DNA of 64,000 nt, from contig JAENYZ010000005.1 of assembly GCA_016841525.1 (NCBI GenBank), positions 147,084 to 211,083 of the forward strand, given 5' to 3'. Position numbers and translations under genes: made by a program. Under the pieces are notes generated by a model, which was not told the origin of the DNA, made no database searches, and was given only the letters and a program-made list of their open reading frames with translations. Origin of the DNA: Anaerolineaceae bacterium (GTDB lineage: Bacteria > Chloroflexota > Anaerolineae > Anaerolineales > Anaerolineaceae). Below, piece after piece: positions 11,001 through 19,633 of this stretch. Numbering within the stretch: position 1 is the stretch's first letter; the number at the start of each line of letters is the position of its first letter.

Positions 11001-11315
11001 CCCGATAATGCCGCCAGCAGCGAGCCAGGGCACGGCAGCAAAAAACATGATATGAAAAGTTTTCCCCGGGTTTAAGACATCCCCCCCGTCAATTTCCAGC
11101 GGGATACCAATAAATGGGGTAAATGCCAGAACCAGGACGCTCAAAATCGCCATCCAGATTAGAGACTCGCGTCTTATTTTTGTTCCCTTTTCACTCATGC
11201 GAAAAATGAAAAATACAATGATCCCAAACAAGAGCACCCATGCCGCTAAGGCAATGGGGGCCTTTGGGAGGTCAATCGTATATTCTGGCATGAGCGGTGC
11301 AAAGATTTCTGACAT
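8070..11315 (-). CDS. Orphan membrane sensor histidine kinase (multi-TM, cache-like, HAMP, GAF, PAS, HisKA, HATPase)
   Basis: 1081-residue hybrid-less sensor kinase. In order: an N-terminal block of about seven hydrophobic segments (residues 20-220); another membrane helix near 250; an extracytoplasmic sensing region of about 230 residues; a helix ending near 520; a HAMP-like stretch (ISDEMEKLSDGRFEIQF); a GAF-like domain; a PAS domain; the phospho-acceptor H-box SHELRSPL with His862; and an ATPase domain with N-box (KNLLENAIKF), G1 (DTGIGIA), F (LFEKFKR) and G2 (GSGLGLA) motifs. All catalytic boxes are intact. No response regulator is encoded in the window, so the partner must lie elsewhere. 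A TATAAT-like box sits at 11344-11349 on the minus strand without a good -35. The signal is unknown. Confidence 0.88.
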   Translation of the reverse strand: MSEIFAPLMPEYTIDLPKAPIALAAWVLLFGIIVFFIFRMSEKGTKIRRESLIWMAILSVLVLAFTPFIGIPLEIDGGDVLNPGKTFHIMFFAAVPWLAAGGIIGFIPASLLAGVSGLLYAYLETHHIFTPLIFISFALIFTWGVRQNYRTAFYRYLRIPVFSALLALVMTTPLIFLTQILISSGEYPLRIAVVLARMPALLISYGGMLFSGSLVCVILRALFPNKWANSAMLMPSPSERSVKSRFLLTTLPIMLGILILFIGVLWHVNVNSLRSDLVSRLVNASEVGAGAWTSFVDTGFLALDEIGNAVQSSGEADPGFQQLLSKKIEEESFFDRLIILSPDGEIISVYPGSGDVEPIDIPEAVFADSDDSVKVVVRSGRQDAELNFFEFLPQASDGMARVLLGQTNIEQSAYASAFLTAFDSLNKFDADGQILTRNGEILFALDPDSQYGDLPGAAFTTPTFYETVSPDGQPLMNYYAPIEGTAWAVFTQIPASVLYQAAWQQSLPVLLIGIGVLIVLLITTLFTWTPVLKDIRLISDEMEKLSDGRFEIQFSEPKSKGEVSQLFERFYLMTGTLGNRMKKHEDLLTLNEKMSFQNNLHDSLQAIMQSALSRGISSVRLILNDGVADSKGRFYAGSQSDSYGHLDKEVAAIVRSQGELVLRDSQIGKRLTYNKNLSYPSAIIGLPMTWQGDDHGVFWVGYHKKKSFTAEDIDFFHSLSSKSAAIIAKGISFDKAVTLKTHLEAILDNLTDGILLLNGANVVVYHNHAARLMLGLEHITLVDVPITSLVSDRLLSEAILTGENWGNEPQEFRLVDNTVCKLEISTVDLAGQQQGKVVILKDIRSAKKREMLGSEFVTTASHELRSPLTLIHGYAKLLRLTGNLNEQQDAYINNIINGVEELKTLVLNLLDLGRLESGNTLEIKRISAQGIAKNVVESMQPFARQKNIHLEHELPDVPIEFEGDEAFLAQALKNLLENAIKFTKMGGDVVLSLRKKEDRVVFAVKDTGIGIAPLDQRHLFEKFKRPSVNLGQESKGSGLGLAIVKSITERHGGKVWFESQLARGSIFYLEIPIKYNSGANL

Positions 11316-11600
11316 TTTTTATTTGATATATAAAGGTTAATTTATTATAGCATTATCCGGACTCAACGACACAAAAATTCGGATAAAACAGGGTCGTATA
11401 ATGCGATTTACTTACAAACGATCAGCTTGGTTTCATTCACATGAAAAATCTCACCATAAGTGGAAGAATCTTTTCATTATCTTGATGATATGAATATGGG
11501 ATAAAAAGCAATTCACATGCTTCATTTGGCTCATGATTGCTGTTTTTCCCAAAATTCACAGATCCGTTAACCTTTGCATTTTCCCAGGACTGCAAAGGTA

Positions 11601-12281
11601 TCACACATTGTAAATCAACGCCTTCGCTGTTTTGAAGACCTGGCAAATATTCAAGTTATCTGAATTGATGATGTAAGCATCCTCAGCTGGTTTTAGGGGT
11701 GCAATTTCACGATTCGAATCAATTTTGTCCCGGTTTTTTAAAGACGCTAACACCGCGTTGAAATCAGGTGTCTCACCCCTTTCGAGCATTTCCTGGTATC
11801 GACGATGTGCTCTGACCTCTACAGATGCGTCAAGGTAAATCTTCAAGTCTGCATCCGGGATCACAACGGTACCGATGTCCCTGCCTACCATCACGACGTT
11901 ATTCTCCTGGGCTATCCGGCGCTGCTGCTCTGTCATCGCATCACGTACCGCACGCTGTGTAGAAACAGGTGAGACCCAGGCATTTACAGCATCCTGGCGA
12001 ATTTCCCAGGTAACATCTTCTCCATCCAGCAGAACATCCACGTCGCGGCCGTCATCAATCGAGGGTGGTCGAACATCGATGCGAACTTTCCGAGCAAGCT
12101 CACCAATAGCAAATTCATCGTCGAGACTTAATCCCGCCTTGATCACTGCCAGTGTGACTGCTCGGTACATCACACCTGTGTCTAGATATAAAAAGCCGAG
12201 GGCTTCTGCCAGCAAAGATCCCAGGGTTGATTTTCCCGATCCTGCTGTGCCGTCAATTGCAATTGTTTTTGGTAATCCCAT
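11601..12281 (-). CDS. cmk: Cytidylate kinase
   Basis: Phosphorylates CMP and dCMP with ATP in pyrimidine nucleotide salvage. The P-loop (IAIDGTAGSGKST) is at the very N-terminus, followed by the family DTGVMYRAVT motif and MVGRDIGTVV. Length is 226 residues, normal for the family. An upstream in-frame ATG at 12332 would add 17 residues and overlap the preceding gene; I chose 12281 because Cmk proteins usually begin just before the P-loop, though neither start has a convincing ribosome site. The 285 bases between this gene and the sensor kinase hold no gene I can support. Confidence 0.9.
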   Translation of the reverse strand: MGLPKTIAIDGTAGSGKSTLGSLLAEALGFLYLDTGVMYRAVTLAVIKAGLSLDDEFAIGELARKVRIDVRPPSIDDGRDVDVLLDGEDVTWEIRQDAVNAWVSPVSTQRAVRDAMTEQQRRIAQENNVVMVGRDIGTVVIPDADLKIYLDASVEVRAHRRYQEMLERGETPDFNAVLASLKNRDKIDSNREIAPLKPAEDAYIINSDNLNICQVFKTAKALIYNV

Positions 12282-12312
12282 TTGTAAATAATTCCAATCC
12301 TGTAAGTAAAGG

Positions 12313-14034
12313 TTATTGTGAAAATTGTTCATCTGGCATTAAATCTGTTCTTACCCAGAAGATGATTTCCTTGGTTGTTTCCGGTGCGTCCCGAGTTATA
12401 AACCAGTTTAGATTCTGAAAAGGCATCATCCCCTGCCAATCCGGGGTCTGTGACCAGACCAGATCCTGCCCGCGATAAGAGTTCGAGATTTCGGGCTGGG
12501 TCAGTGTGTCTGAGATCAGTACGCCTGGCTGCGACGAGGGCGGCACATAAGGCACAAAAACCACATTCTCGTAATCCCGCAGGACCCAGCGCATCCCGGG
12601 GGTTTCAAAGTCAGCCACAGCGATTTCAACGGGCATTGTCGTTCTTTTATTCCATTCTAAAACCCGATCAAGAGAAATCTTTACCCACTGTGTTGATAAA
12701 CTGGATTCTTGTGGATACCATGATTCATGGGTCCTTTCCAGGCTGATGCTGGTGGTTCTGACTGAAAGTGAAAGCATCCCAAGAAGAACCACGACGGAAA
12801 GACCCATCAAAAATCCGGGTAATGCCACATCCTCCGACCATCCATAAGTCACAAGCAATACCAATGCAATCAATAAGACCAGACCACCGGCAAGCGCGAT
12901 GAATGTCGTCAAACGCGCCTCCGTGTTGATGCTTGGACTCACCAGTGACCGCATTGCCAAAAGGGTGAATGCAAAAACAACCACAACCATCACAACAGTG
13001 ATGACCATCACAAATTTATTTTCCTCAGGCCAGCGCCATACAGCGGCAATCACCCTGGCAGACAAGGTCCAGAGCGGTAACGTAACCCAAATAATATCCG
13101 CAGGGGTTGCGTTGGGGTAAAGCAGCAGGTAAATAAAGCCGGCCAGCGCTGCGATCAACAAGAATATATCAAGTTTATTGCGCTTGATCAGCCCCCGTAT
13201 TCCGCCCCAGATACCAAAGATAACCGCAGGAAGGCTGTATGCAGCAAGCGCAAGGGGTTTCAAGACAAATGGTTCGATATAAGGCATTCCAAATCCACGG
13301 ACAAAATCAACACCACCTGAAAACACCCCGCTTAAGCCCTCTGGTGCCAGTGAAAAACCTGTGGCAACCAGCAATACTGTTAATCCAAAGGCGATCAGGA
13401 ACTTCAAACGATCATCCTTGTGTTTGAAAAATTCGTCAAGATAATCATGAAAAGATAATTTCAAAATTACTTTGGCAGCTAACAAAATGAACCCAATCAA
13501 AACAATACCAGTCCAAAAACCTGAACCACCCATTAAAGCCAGGGCGAATGACACACCAGATAATATGGGCTTCTTTCGAATGATCAATCCAAATGCCAAA
13601 AGCAGCATCACAAAGGCGATCATCGGTGAGCCGATCACCCGAGAAAGGCCAACCATTTCAGGCGATAATGCAAGGATGAAAGACAGGATGCTGGCAGGCC
13701 AATGCCCGAGTTGTTTTCGAAAAAGAAAAGGGACAAAAACGATCAGCGCACCAAACATCGCAGGCCAAAACCGAGCCAAAAAATTGCTAGCATGTAACAG
13801 GAAAAAATCGAACCCTGTCAAACCCACATAGGTCATGTGTCCGCCAAGAACTGTCTCTGTTTTTTGCCCAACAGCCAGCGCTTGCAATGCAATACGCGCT
13901 TCCATATCCGTCAAAGGCATTGCCCCCAATCGGACCAACCTGAGCGCGAGGGCAGTGATAAAAGCGCTTGATAAAAGCAGCCTATGAAAAATGGGTTTGT
14001 TTTCTAACTTCATAAAGTTATTCCATGATGCCAT
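12313..14034 (-). CDS. GT39-like polytopic membrane protein (ArnT/PMT-like)
   Basis: 573-residue protein with about a dozen hydrophobic segments. The early loop after the first membrane helix (RLVRLGAMPLTDMEARIALQAL) carries the acidic position typical of GT-C fold, lipid-phosphate-sugar-dependent glycosyltransferases. After the helices comes a soluble C-terminal region of about 130 residues. By family it should move a sugar from a polyprenyl-phosphate carrier onto an extracytoplasmic acceptor; donor and acceptor cannot be read from sequence. It lies upstream of cmk and downstream of two related membrane proteins, so it probably belongs to the same surface-glycan locus. The alternative is a non-catalytic homologue. 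Confidence 0.7.
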   Translation of the reverse strand: MASWNNFMKLENKPIFHRLLLSSAFITALALRLVRLGAMPLTDMEARIALQALAVGQKTETVLGGHMTYVGLTGFDFFLLHASNFLARFWPAMFGALIVFVPFLFRKQLGHWPASILSFILALSPEMVGLSRVIGSPMIAFVMLLLAFGLIIRKKPILSGVSFALALMGGSGFWTGIVLIGFILLAAKVILKLSFHDYLDEFFKHKDDRLKFLIAFGLTVLLVATGFSLAPEGLSGVFSGGVDFVRGFGMPYIEPFVLKPLALAAYSLPAVIFGIWGGIRGLIKRNKLDIFLLIAALAGFIYLLLYPNATPADIIWVTLPLWTLSARVIAAVWRWPEENKFVMVITVVMVVVVFAFTLLAMRSLVSPSINTEARLTTFIALAGGLVLLIALVLLVTYGWSEDVALPGFLMGLSVVVLLGMLSLSVRTTSISLERTHESWYPQESSLSTQWVKISLDRVLEWNKRTTMPVEIAVADFETPGMRWVLRDYENVVFVPYVPPSSQPGVLISDTLTQPEISNSYRGQDLVWSQTPDWQGMMPFQNLNWFITRDAPETTKEIIFWVRTDLMPDEQFSQ

Positions 14035-14236
14035 GCCAGCATAAAGATTTGTAATAAATTATCGTTAAAGGACTTTGCTGCTAAACCTCATCCGAAGGAA
14101 GTGCAAACAAATATCTCAAACACCGCCATCCTAAATAATATCACTTGATATTATACTTGCCAAAACCATTCAGGCGTCTTAATTTCCAGTTTAAATAATA
14201 TTGACGGTCGGCTCGTTCCAATATCAAAAATCAAAA

Positions 14237-17200
14237 TTAATTTGGAGACGCCTCCAGCACTTGATAAATAGTAGTCTCCCCAACTTGATAGACCTTCTCC
14301 CATTGCTGCCCTTCATATGCCTCAAATTTATCCAGGCCTGGACCCGGGTAAAAGATTTTTTCCAATTGACCCACAACGATATACTTGACATCATATTTAT
14401 TGATGAATTCGACGGCATCACCAATGTTTTCAGTCAGGTAGAAGGCGTTGACTGAATCAACACGTTCTTGCACAATATTGCTTTTCAAAATCGCGCGCTG
14501 CTGACGTTGATGCCAGTTCCAGCCGACAACCCCTGGCAAGCCTGTGTAAATTGTGTATCGGTTTCCCCAACGATATTCGTAAGCCTGCCCCTCAAGGATC
14601 ATCGGAGAACCCTGGATGTTTTCCTGCATCCAGCGGATCGCCTGGTAATCTTCACTTAAAGTCATTTGGGCACCCAGATCATAATATGTCGCATACTGCA
14701 TGTATGCCATACCATCTAAAGTGTGCGGTGCATCCAAAGCCATTCGGTCCTGGATTTTGTCCATTGTTCCCATCACGGTGAACAAAGCTGCGCCAGCCAG
14801 CAACAGATACAACATCGCTTGCCATAAAAATGCCAGGTGCTCACGCCAATAACGCAGTGATTTTACAACCCACCCCAAGCACACACCTGCTGATAAGGCA
14901 AACATTACCCATGCCTGTAAATAAAACTTGAAGACCGTATTCATTCGTCCGATATCACCGGGAAGATAGATCAATTCAACAACCAGGGTCAGTGTGACAG
15001 CAGTTCCAATTAAGAATAACAAAAAGCGCATGCCATCAGACCGTCCCGGTCGAAGCATCAATATAACAACCCATAAGCCTATCGGGACAGCCACCAGGCC
15101 GACAACCACACCGGACACAAGGAAAATTAGCAATAATATTGCCAGCGAGATCAATCCCGATAATAACCATGGTTTATAAGGTTCAAGACGAGCTAAAGCT
15201 GAACGTGGTGTGGTCTTCATCCAATGGTAGCTTTCCCAGGCCATCCAGCTGATGATGATGAACAGGAATAATCCCCAATGGATGAAATAAGACTTCAACG
15301 GGGTTCGATCTCCCTGCCAGAATTCAATTTGGGTATAACCCTGTCCAAACCAGTATGCAAAAGGCTGATAGAACAGCAATGCCAAACCGACCAGCAAAAG
15401 AACAGACCCCAGGGCAACAACTGCCTTTTCCGCAAATCTTGCCCTCTTAAATGTCAGCTTCAACCTTGGCTGGTAATTCTTAAAAACGCTGTAAAGCAAT
15501 GCCAGGGAAGCCAGGACAATATAGGTATAAAAATCCCAGGTATTGGTCGGTCTCAAAGCGCCAATAACAATTGCCCCCAGGATGAATCCGGTGGCTCTCC
15601 CTACCCATTTGAATTTTCCGTCGGCTTCACCCCAACAGCCCTTGCTCAAAACCACAGAAAGGCTCCAGCTGATCACAAATATGGTAATCGGAAAGGCGAT
15701 CAGGTGTGCGTGAAGATCGCCATAAATAAATGTAAAATATGGGAATTCTGTAATAGGATCGCCCGGAATGACCCTGCTTGGGAACCAGTACCAATCGCCC
15801 GGGTAGAAGGGCATGGGCGTCCCTTGTAAGAACTGGAAGAATCCCTGGAAAGCCCAGCTAACCCGCTGACCAAAACCCGCTTCATCAATCAGTGCCCCCC
15901 CAGAAGCGATGCGCTGAAAACCGGTAATGATCAAGTCGATTGTGCCCAAATTCCCTAACAAAGCCAGCAAGATGGCAGATCCCAAACCTACCCAAAAGGC
16001 TGTCGGAAAGAACTTTTTCTTACCCTTTTCTACATCCGAAAAGGCACTTAATAGTGGAATGCCTCTAAACAGATTCCATCCGACAGAAAATGCGCTCAAA
16101 ATCAGAATACTGTACCAGATCGGGAGGACGATGTTATATGCAATTGCAGGCACGATCCCTAATAATTTGATTGGAACCCCGAGGATCACAAAACCAAAAT
16201 AATAATAATTAATATAACCCCCCGCAAACCAGGGATCATAAGGTGGGAAGCTTGTGCTCTTGAGCACAGCGTTTAAGTAGGAGAAATCCATGGGCTTTTC
16301 ACCGCCCTTGAACGGATGCCATAAATCCGGATTGCCCGTCCGCACCAGTATGAAGTAGACAAAGGCAATCAATGCCAGGATTTCAACAATTAAGAAATAT
16401 CGCCAATTTTCCTTCAGTTCACGCCAAAGCAGTCGCCTTTGCATCCAGATGAAAAGTATGGAGATGAGGATCATTCCTAACAAGACAAACATAATCGTTG
16501 TCACAGAAAAAGATATACCAAATGAACCCAGAATCCATACTGCAAATGCCAGGATCAACAATCCAGCCAGTTTGGACAAGGGGTATCCCCTATCCGCCAG
16601 ACCCGGTAAAGCCATCCGAATGATCGGGTATGTTAGCAATCCCAGGATGCTTACCAGGCAGTAAAAAGCAGTGCTCGCCAGCAATTGTGATGAATTGATC
16701 AACCGATCTCGATCAAATAATGCTGACCAGGTGCCCCCTTCTCGCTGACGTTCAAGCCGGTCTTCGGGAAGCATCAGGTTGAATCGAGGTTCGTAAAGTC
16801 CTTCAGGATCGGGTCCTTTATAATTTGCCGCTTCACCAGGCGTAAAATAGACCACCTTGCTCAAATCCACTGATCGCAGAACTTCTCGCATCTGGATCGG
16901 GTCATAGTCGTTTGATTTCTTGAAAATCAGAACCTTCGGGTGATCATAAACGGTGAAAGCTTCTTCAGCAAATTGTGTATTAATTTCCAGGGGTCCGATA
17001 CTGGGATGAGAGGTAAAGGTTTGAACCAGCTCAAAGCCAAGCGTCCCTTCGAACATCCCGGGTTCTGCAACAGAATAACACAATTCAATGTCTTCTTCCT
17101 GCGGGCAGCCTAAAAGGTTACGGTAATAGGCTGTCGTCAATAAGTACCTTTCAGGGACCCGTGTTGTGGTTCCCCATTGGCGGCTGGAGGTTATAAAAAT

Positions 17201-19633
17201 ATAGTCTGCCAGGTCAAGATTGGTTTCAAATCTCTCAAGTTTAAGCTGGTCGTCCGCCCAATACATTTCAAAGTTTAAATCACCTCGATATATGCCGCCG
17301 CTTTCGCTGTAAGGGCTGAATCCGTCAACAGGGTAAGGAACAGCGTCATCCCAGCTGCTTTCATGCACCGGTGCCGGTGCATGGGGAACCAGGCGTACAC
17401 CCTCATCGTCCGTGGTCAGGGTAACCGTTAGTGTTTGTCCTTCTTTAACATCAAGCGGTTGATCCAGTTCAAATGTATATGCTTTACCACGTGAATCACC
17501 CCCGGGATCAAATGCTGATTGAAGAACAGATGATCCTAAAACACCAGCCTGATCAACAAGCGTCAGGTTGAGGTTCAGCGTTTTTTCGCCCGCTTTTCCA
17601 GATTGGTCAACCAAATACGGTGTGGTGACAGCATTTATTTGACCATCCCGTACAAGCTGAACGTTCATGGTGTAGGGGTTGTCCTTACGAACACCTTGTT
17701 GAATGCGTGGTAAGGGGCTTTTCAGGGCTTGTCCATCCAGGGTCACGATGATCATGGATGGCGAACCATTCAACAGGAAAGTCGCTTCGCCTTCAAGCTC
17801 GTCCAAAGAAAAATAATACAGATTCCCCTCTGCCAGGGTTATTGGACGATCTAAAACAAATTCATAAGCTGCGCCGCGCCAATCGCTGTCTGTCGCACCG
17901 AAGCCATCCTGTATGCGAGCACTTGCCAGCACTTCCTCAGGGGCATCAGCAGAAACAACTGTCAGCAAGAGGGTCTTCTGCTCTGGAATTTGCGATTGAT
18001 CCAATATATACGGGAAGCTCAGGCTGGTCAGGCTGCCATTTGCATCAGCGTAAAATGGCATGCGAAAGCTTTCGCCCGGGCTAAAAATATCGCCTGCGCG
18101 ATAAGGCAATGGCTGCCGAAAATCACCGGATTCTGTCTCCAGCTCGAGTGTCAATGCACCTGGAATATTTTGATAAATCCAGCGGCTGGCAGCAACACGC
18201 GTATGTGGCTGTGTGTAAATCCGAGAAAAGGCAAACGCCCAGCTGGTGGTGCTCACGATGATAAGGATTGTCAGGGTAAGTGCTGCTGTACATAGGATTT
18301 TCGGCTTGATCCTAACCGAACCGAGCTTGATGGTTTTCTTTACAGTGAAAAGCTCAACCAGGCCCCATCCGGCAATTATTGCCAATGATGGATATATCAA
18401 GACCTGATAGCGCATGGATCGCACCCACGAGAAGGACTGCCAGGCAAAATACAAACCTGTGAAAACCCACAAGGGCAGGTGCGTGGTCCAATCCCGTTTT
18501 CGAAGTATTGCCCAACCCATTCCCAGGAACGCTAAAGATGCAAGAATCCCCAGGGGCCAACCAAGACCCCAGGCAGTCATGTTCTCCCATGAAAATGTGA
18601 TCGGTCGTCTTGCCCATTGCAAAGCCGGTGGAAAATCTACTTGCCCTGAAGCCTGTGATCGTAAATTTTGAATGCTGAGCCACCAGTTCTCATTGATGCC
18701 AAAATTTAAGAACCCCGGCCCATTAAACGCATATGGCTGCCCGATACGGAAGACAATGAAACTCAGAACCGCTGCCAGTGCTAGGTTGCGAATAATCGGG
18801 AGAATTTCCCTATCCCGCTCTTCAGGCGCCATTTTTAAGTAACGGATTGCTTCAACAAAAGGCAAAACCATCGCCACCACGACAGCGTTGATCTTTGAAG
18901 CTGTCGCTGCGCCCAGGGCAATGCCAAATAAAATGTACGGCAATAAATCCTTGATGAGCAAACCAATACTTTTAGGCCCTTCCTCTTCACGATCAACATC
19001 ATCATTTGAGTCAACCTCAGCCTGATCCTCCGCACCAATAGAATGTTCTATTTCCATAACGGATCGACGCTTAAGCGCCCAAACGCCTGCATAAATTGCC
19101 AGGAATGTGAAAGTATTGGTGATTGTATCCACTGTCATATAATGGGAAAGTTGTATTGGCAACACAGCAGCGGCATAAAATACTGCACCGAGCAAGCCCA
19201 CCCAACGATTGTATAGTTTTTTTCCGATAGCAAACACCAGTAAAATCGTCAGCACGTCAAATATTGCAGAGACATGACGGCCAACAATCGTAATTGCGTG
19301 GTAATCCGTTTTTCCCAGGGCTTCCCCAACATAACGGATGATAAAAATTGGCAATGTCCCGTAAACAAAAAAGGTATGTCCACGATTTGCCGGGTTCAGG
19401 CTGGACGTTTCTGTGTTGAAATATTCTGAAACGCCGTTGACCGGGGAAATCGCGGATTGAACTAAACTGAGAAACCGCTCATCAGGGTGCATATGCTGGT
19501 TTTCATCCCAATTTACACCTACCAGGCGAAAATAAGCTCCTCCAGCAAGCGTCACAAGCAATGCAACCAGAATAAAAATATTGCCCCAGTTGCGCGTTTT
19601 ATTCCGAGCCGATTTATTACGATTAATTGCCAT
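14237..19633 (-). CDS. Giant PMT-like + DUF2298 (YYY) fusion membrane protein
   Basis: 1798 residues. The N-terminal third is a GT39/PMT-like membrane unit whose first external loop holds DENQHMHPDER, with acidic residues and a histidine at the place of the GT-C catalytic site. A long soluble middle region (about residues 480-1010) is rich in beta-strand-like sequence and repeated QTLTVTL/EKTLNLNL-like stretches. The C-terminal half is a second polytopic module containing the DUF2298/YYY signature (PWFAGGYINYYYFGFV and YGDLHAHLIAFP). The start at 19633 overlaps the stop of the upstream gene by 11 bases and has GGGAG just before it; a longer in-frame start at 19663 lies deeper inside that gene. 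The family is known from Chloroflexota and archaea but its reaction is not established; transfer of a glycan to a surface acceptor is a reasonable guess. Confidence 0.8.
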   Translation of the reverse strand: MAINRNKSARNKTRNWGNIFILVALLVTLAGGAYFRLVGVNWDENQHMHPDERFLSLVQSAISPVNGVSEYFNTETSSLNPANRGHTFFVYGTLPIFIIRYVGEALGKTDYHAITIVGRHVSAIFDVLTILLVFAIGKKLYNRWVGLLGAVFYAAAVLPIQLSHYMTVDTITNTFTFLAIYAGVWALKRRSVMEIEHSIGAEDQAEVDSNDDVDREEEGPKSIGLLIKDLLPYILFGIALGAATASKINAVVVAMVLPFVEAIRYLKMAPEERDREILPIIRNLALAAVLSFIVFRIGQPYAFNGPGFLNFGINENWWLSIQNLRSQASGQVDFPPALQWARRPITFSWENMTAWGLGWPLGILASLAFLGMGWAILRKRDWTTHLPLWVFTGLYFAWQSFSWVRSMRYQVLIYPSLAIIAGWGLVELFTVKKTIKLGSVRIKPKILCTAALTLTILIIVSTTSWAFAFSRIYTQPHTRVAASRWIYQNIPGALTLELETESGDFRQPLPYRAGDIFSPGESFRMPFYADANGSLTSLSFPYILDQSQIPEQKTLLLTVVSADAPEEVLASARIQDGFGATDSDWRGAAYEFVLDRPITLAEGNLYYFSLDELEGEATFLLNGSPSMIIVTLDGQALKSPLPRIQQGVRKDNPYTMNVQLVRDGQINAVTTPYLVDQSGKAGEKTLNLNLTLVDQAGVLGSSVLQSAFDPGGDSRGKAYTFELDQPLDVKEGQTLTVTLTTDDEGVRLVPHAPAPVHESSWDDAVPYPVDGFSPYSESGGIYRGDLNFEMYWADDQLKLERFETNLDLADYIFITSSRQWGTTTRVPERYLLTTAYYRNLLGCPQEEDIELCYSVAEPGMFEGTLGFELVQTFTSHPSIGPLEINTQFAEEAFTVYDHPKVLIFKKSNDYDPIQMREVLRSVDLSKVVYFTPGEAANYKGPDPEGLYEPRFNLMLPEDRLERQREGGTWSALFDRDRLINSSQLLASTAFYCLVSILGLLTYPIIRMALPGLADRGYPLSKLAGLLILAFAVWILGSFGISFSVTTIMFVLLGMILISILFIWMQRRLLWRELKENWRYFLIVEILALIAFVYFILVRTGNPDLWHPFKGGEKPMDFSYLNAVLKSTSFPPYDPWFAGGYINYYYFGFVILGVPIKLLGIVPAIAYNIVLPIWYSILILSAFSVGWNLFRGIPLLSAFSDVEKGKKKFFPTAFWVGLGSAILLALLGNLGTIDLIITGFQRIASGGALIDEAGFGQRVSWAFQGFFQFLQGTPMPFYPGDWYWFPSRVIPGDPITEFPYFTFIYGDLHAHLIAFPITIFVISWSLSVVLSKGCWGEADGKFKWVGRATGFILGAIVIGALRPTNTWDFYTYIVLASLALLYSVFKNYQPRLKLTFKRARFAEKAVVALGSVLLLVGLALLFYQPFAYWFGQGYTQIEFWQGDRTPLKSYFIHWGLFLFIIISWMAWESYHWMKTTPRSALARLEPYKPWLLSGLISLAILLLIFLVSGVVVGLVAVPIGLWVVILMLRPGRSDGMRFLLFLIGTAVTLTLVVELIYLPGDIGRMNTVFKFYLQAWVMFALSAGVCLGWVVKSLRYWREHLAFLWQAMLYLLLAGAALFTVMGTMDKIQDRMALDAPHTLDGMAYMQYATYYDLGAQMTLSEDYQAIRWMQENIQGSPMILEGQAYEYRWGNRYTIYTGLPGVVGWNWHQRQQRAILKSNIVQERVDSVNAFYLTENIGDAVEFINKYDVKYIVVGQLEKIFYPGPGLDKFEAYEGQQWEKVYQVGETTIYQVLEASPN

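Noticed and set aside
11437-11646. Small minus-strand reading frame between cmk and the sensor kinase
   Set aside because: It overlaps the cmk 3' end, has no good ribosome site and its composition does not resemble a protein family; probably chance.
14135-14154. Palindrome ATAATATCA-CT-TGATATTAT between two membrane-protein genes
   Set aside because: All A-T pairing apart from one C-G pair with a 2-base loop; too weak to call as terminator, and no evidence as operator.
15278-15829. Long plus-strand open frame inside the YYY fusion gene
   Set aside because: It lies wholly antisense to a clear coding sequence and has no recognisable domain or ribosome site.
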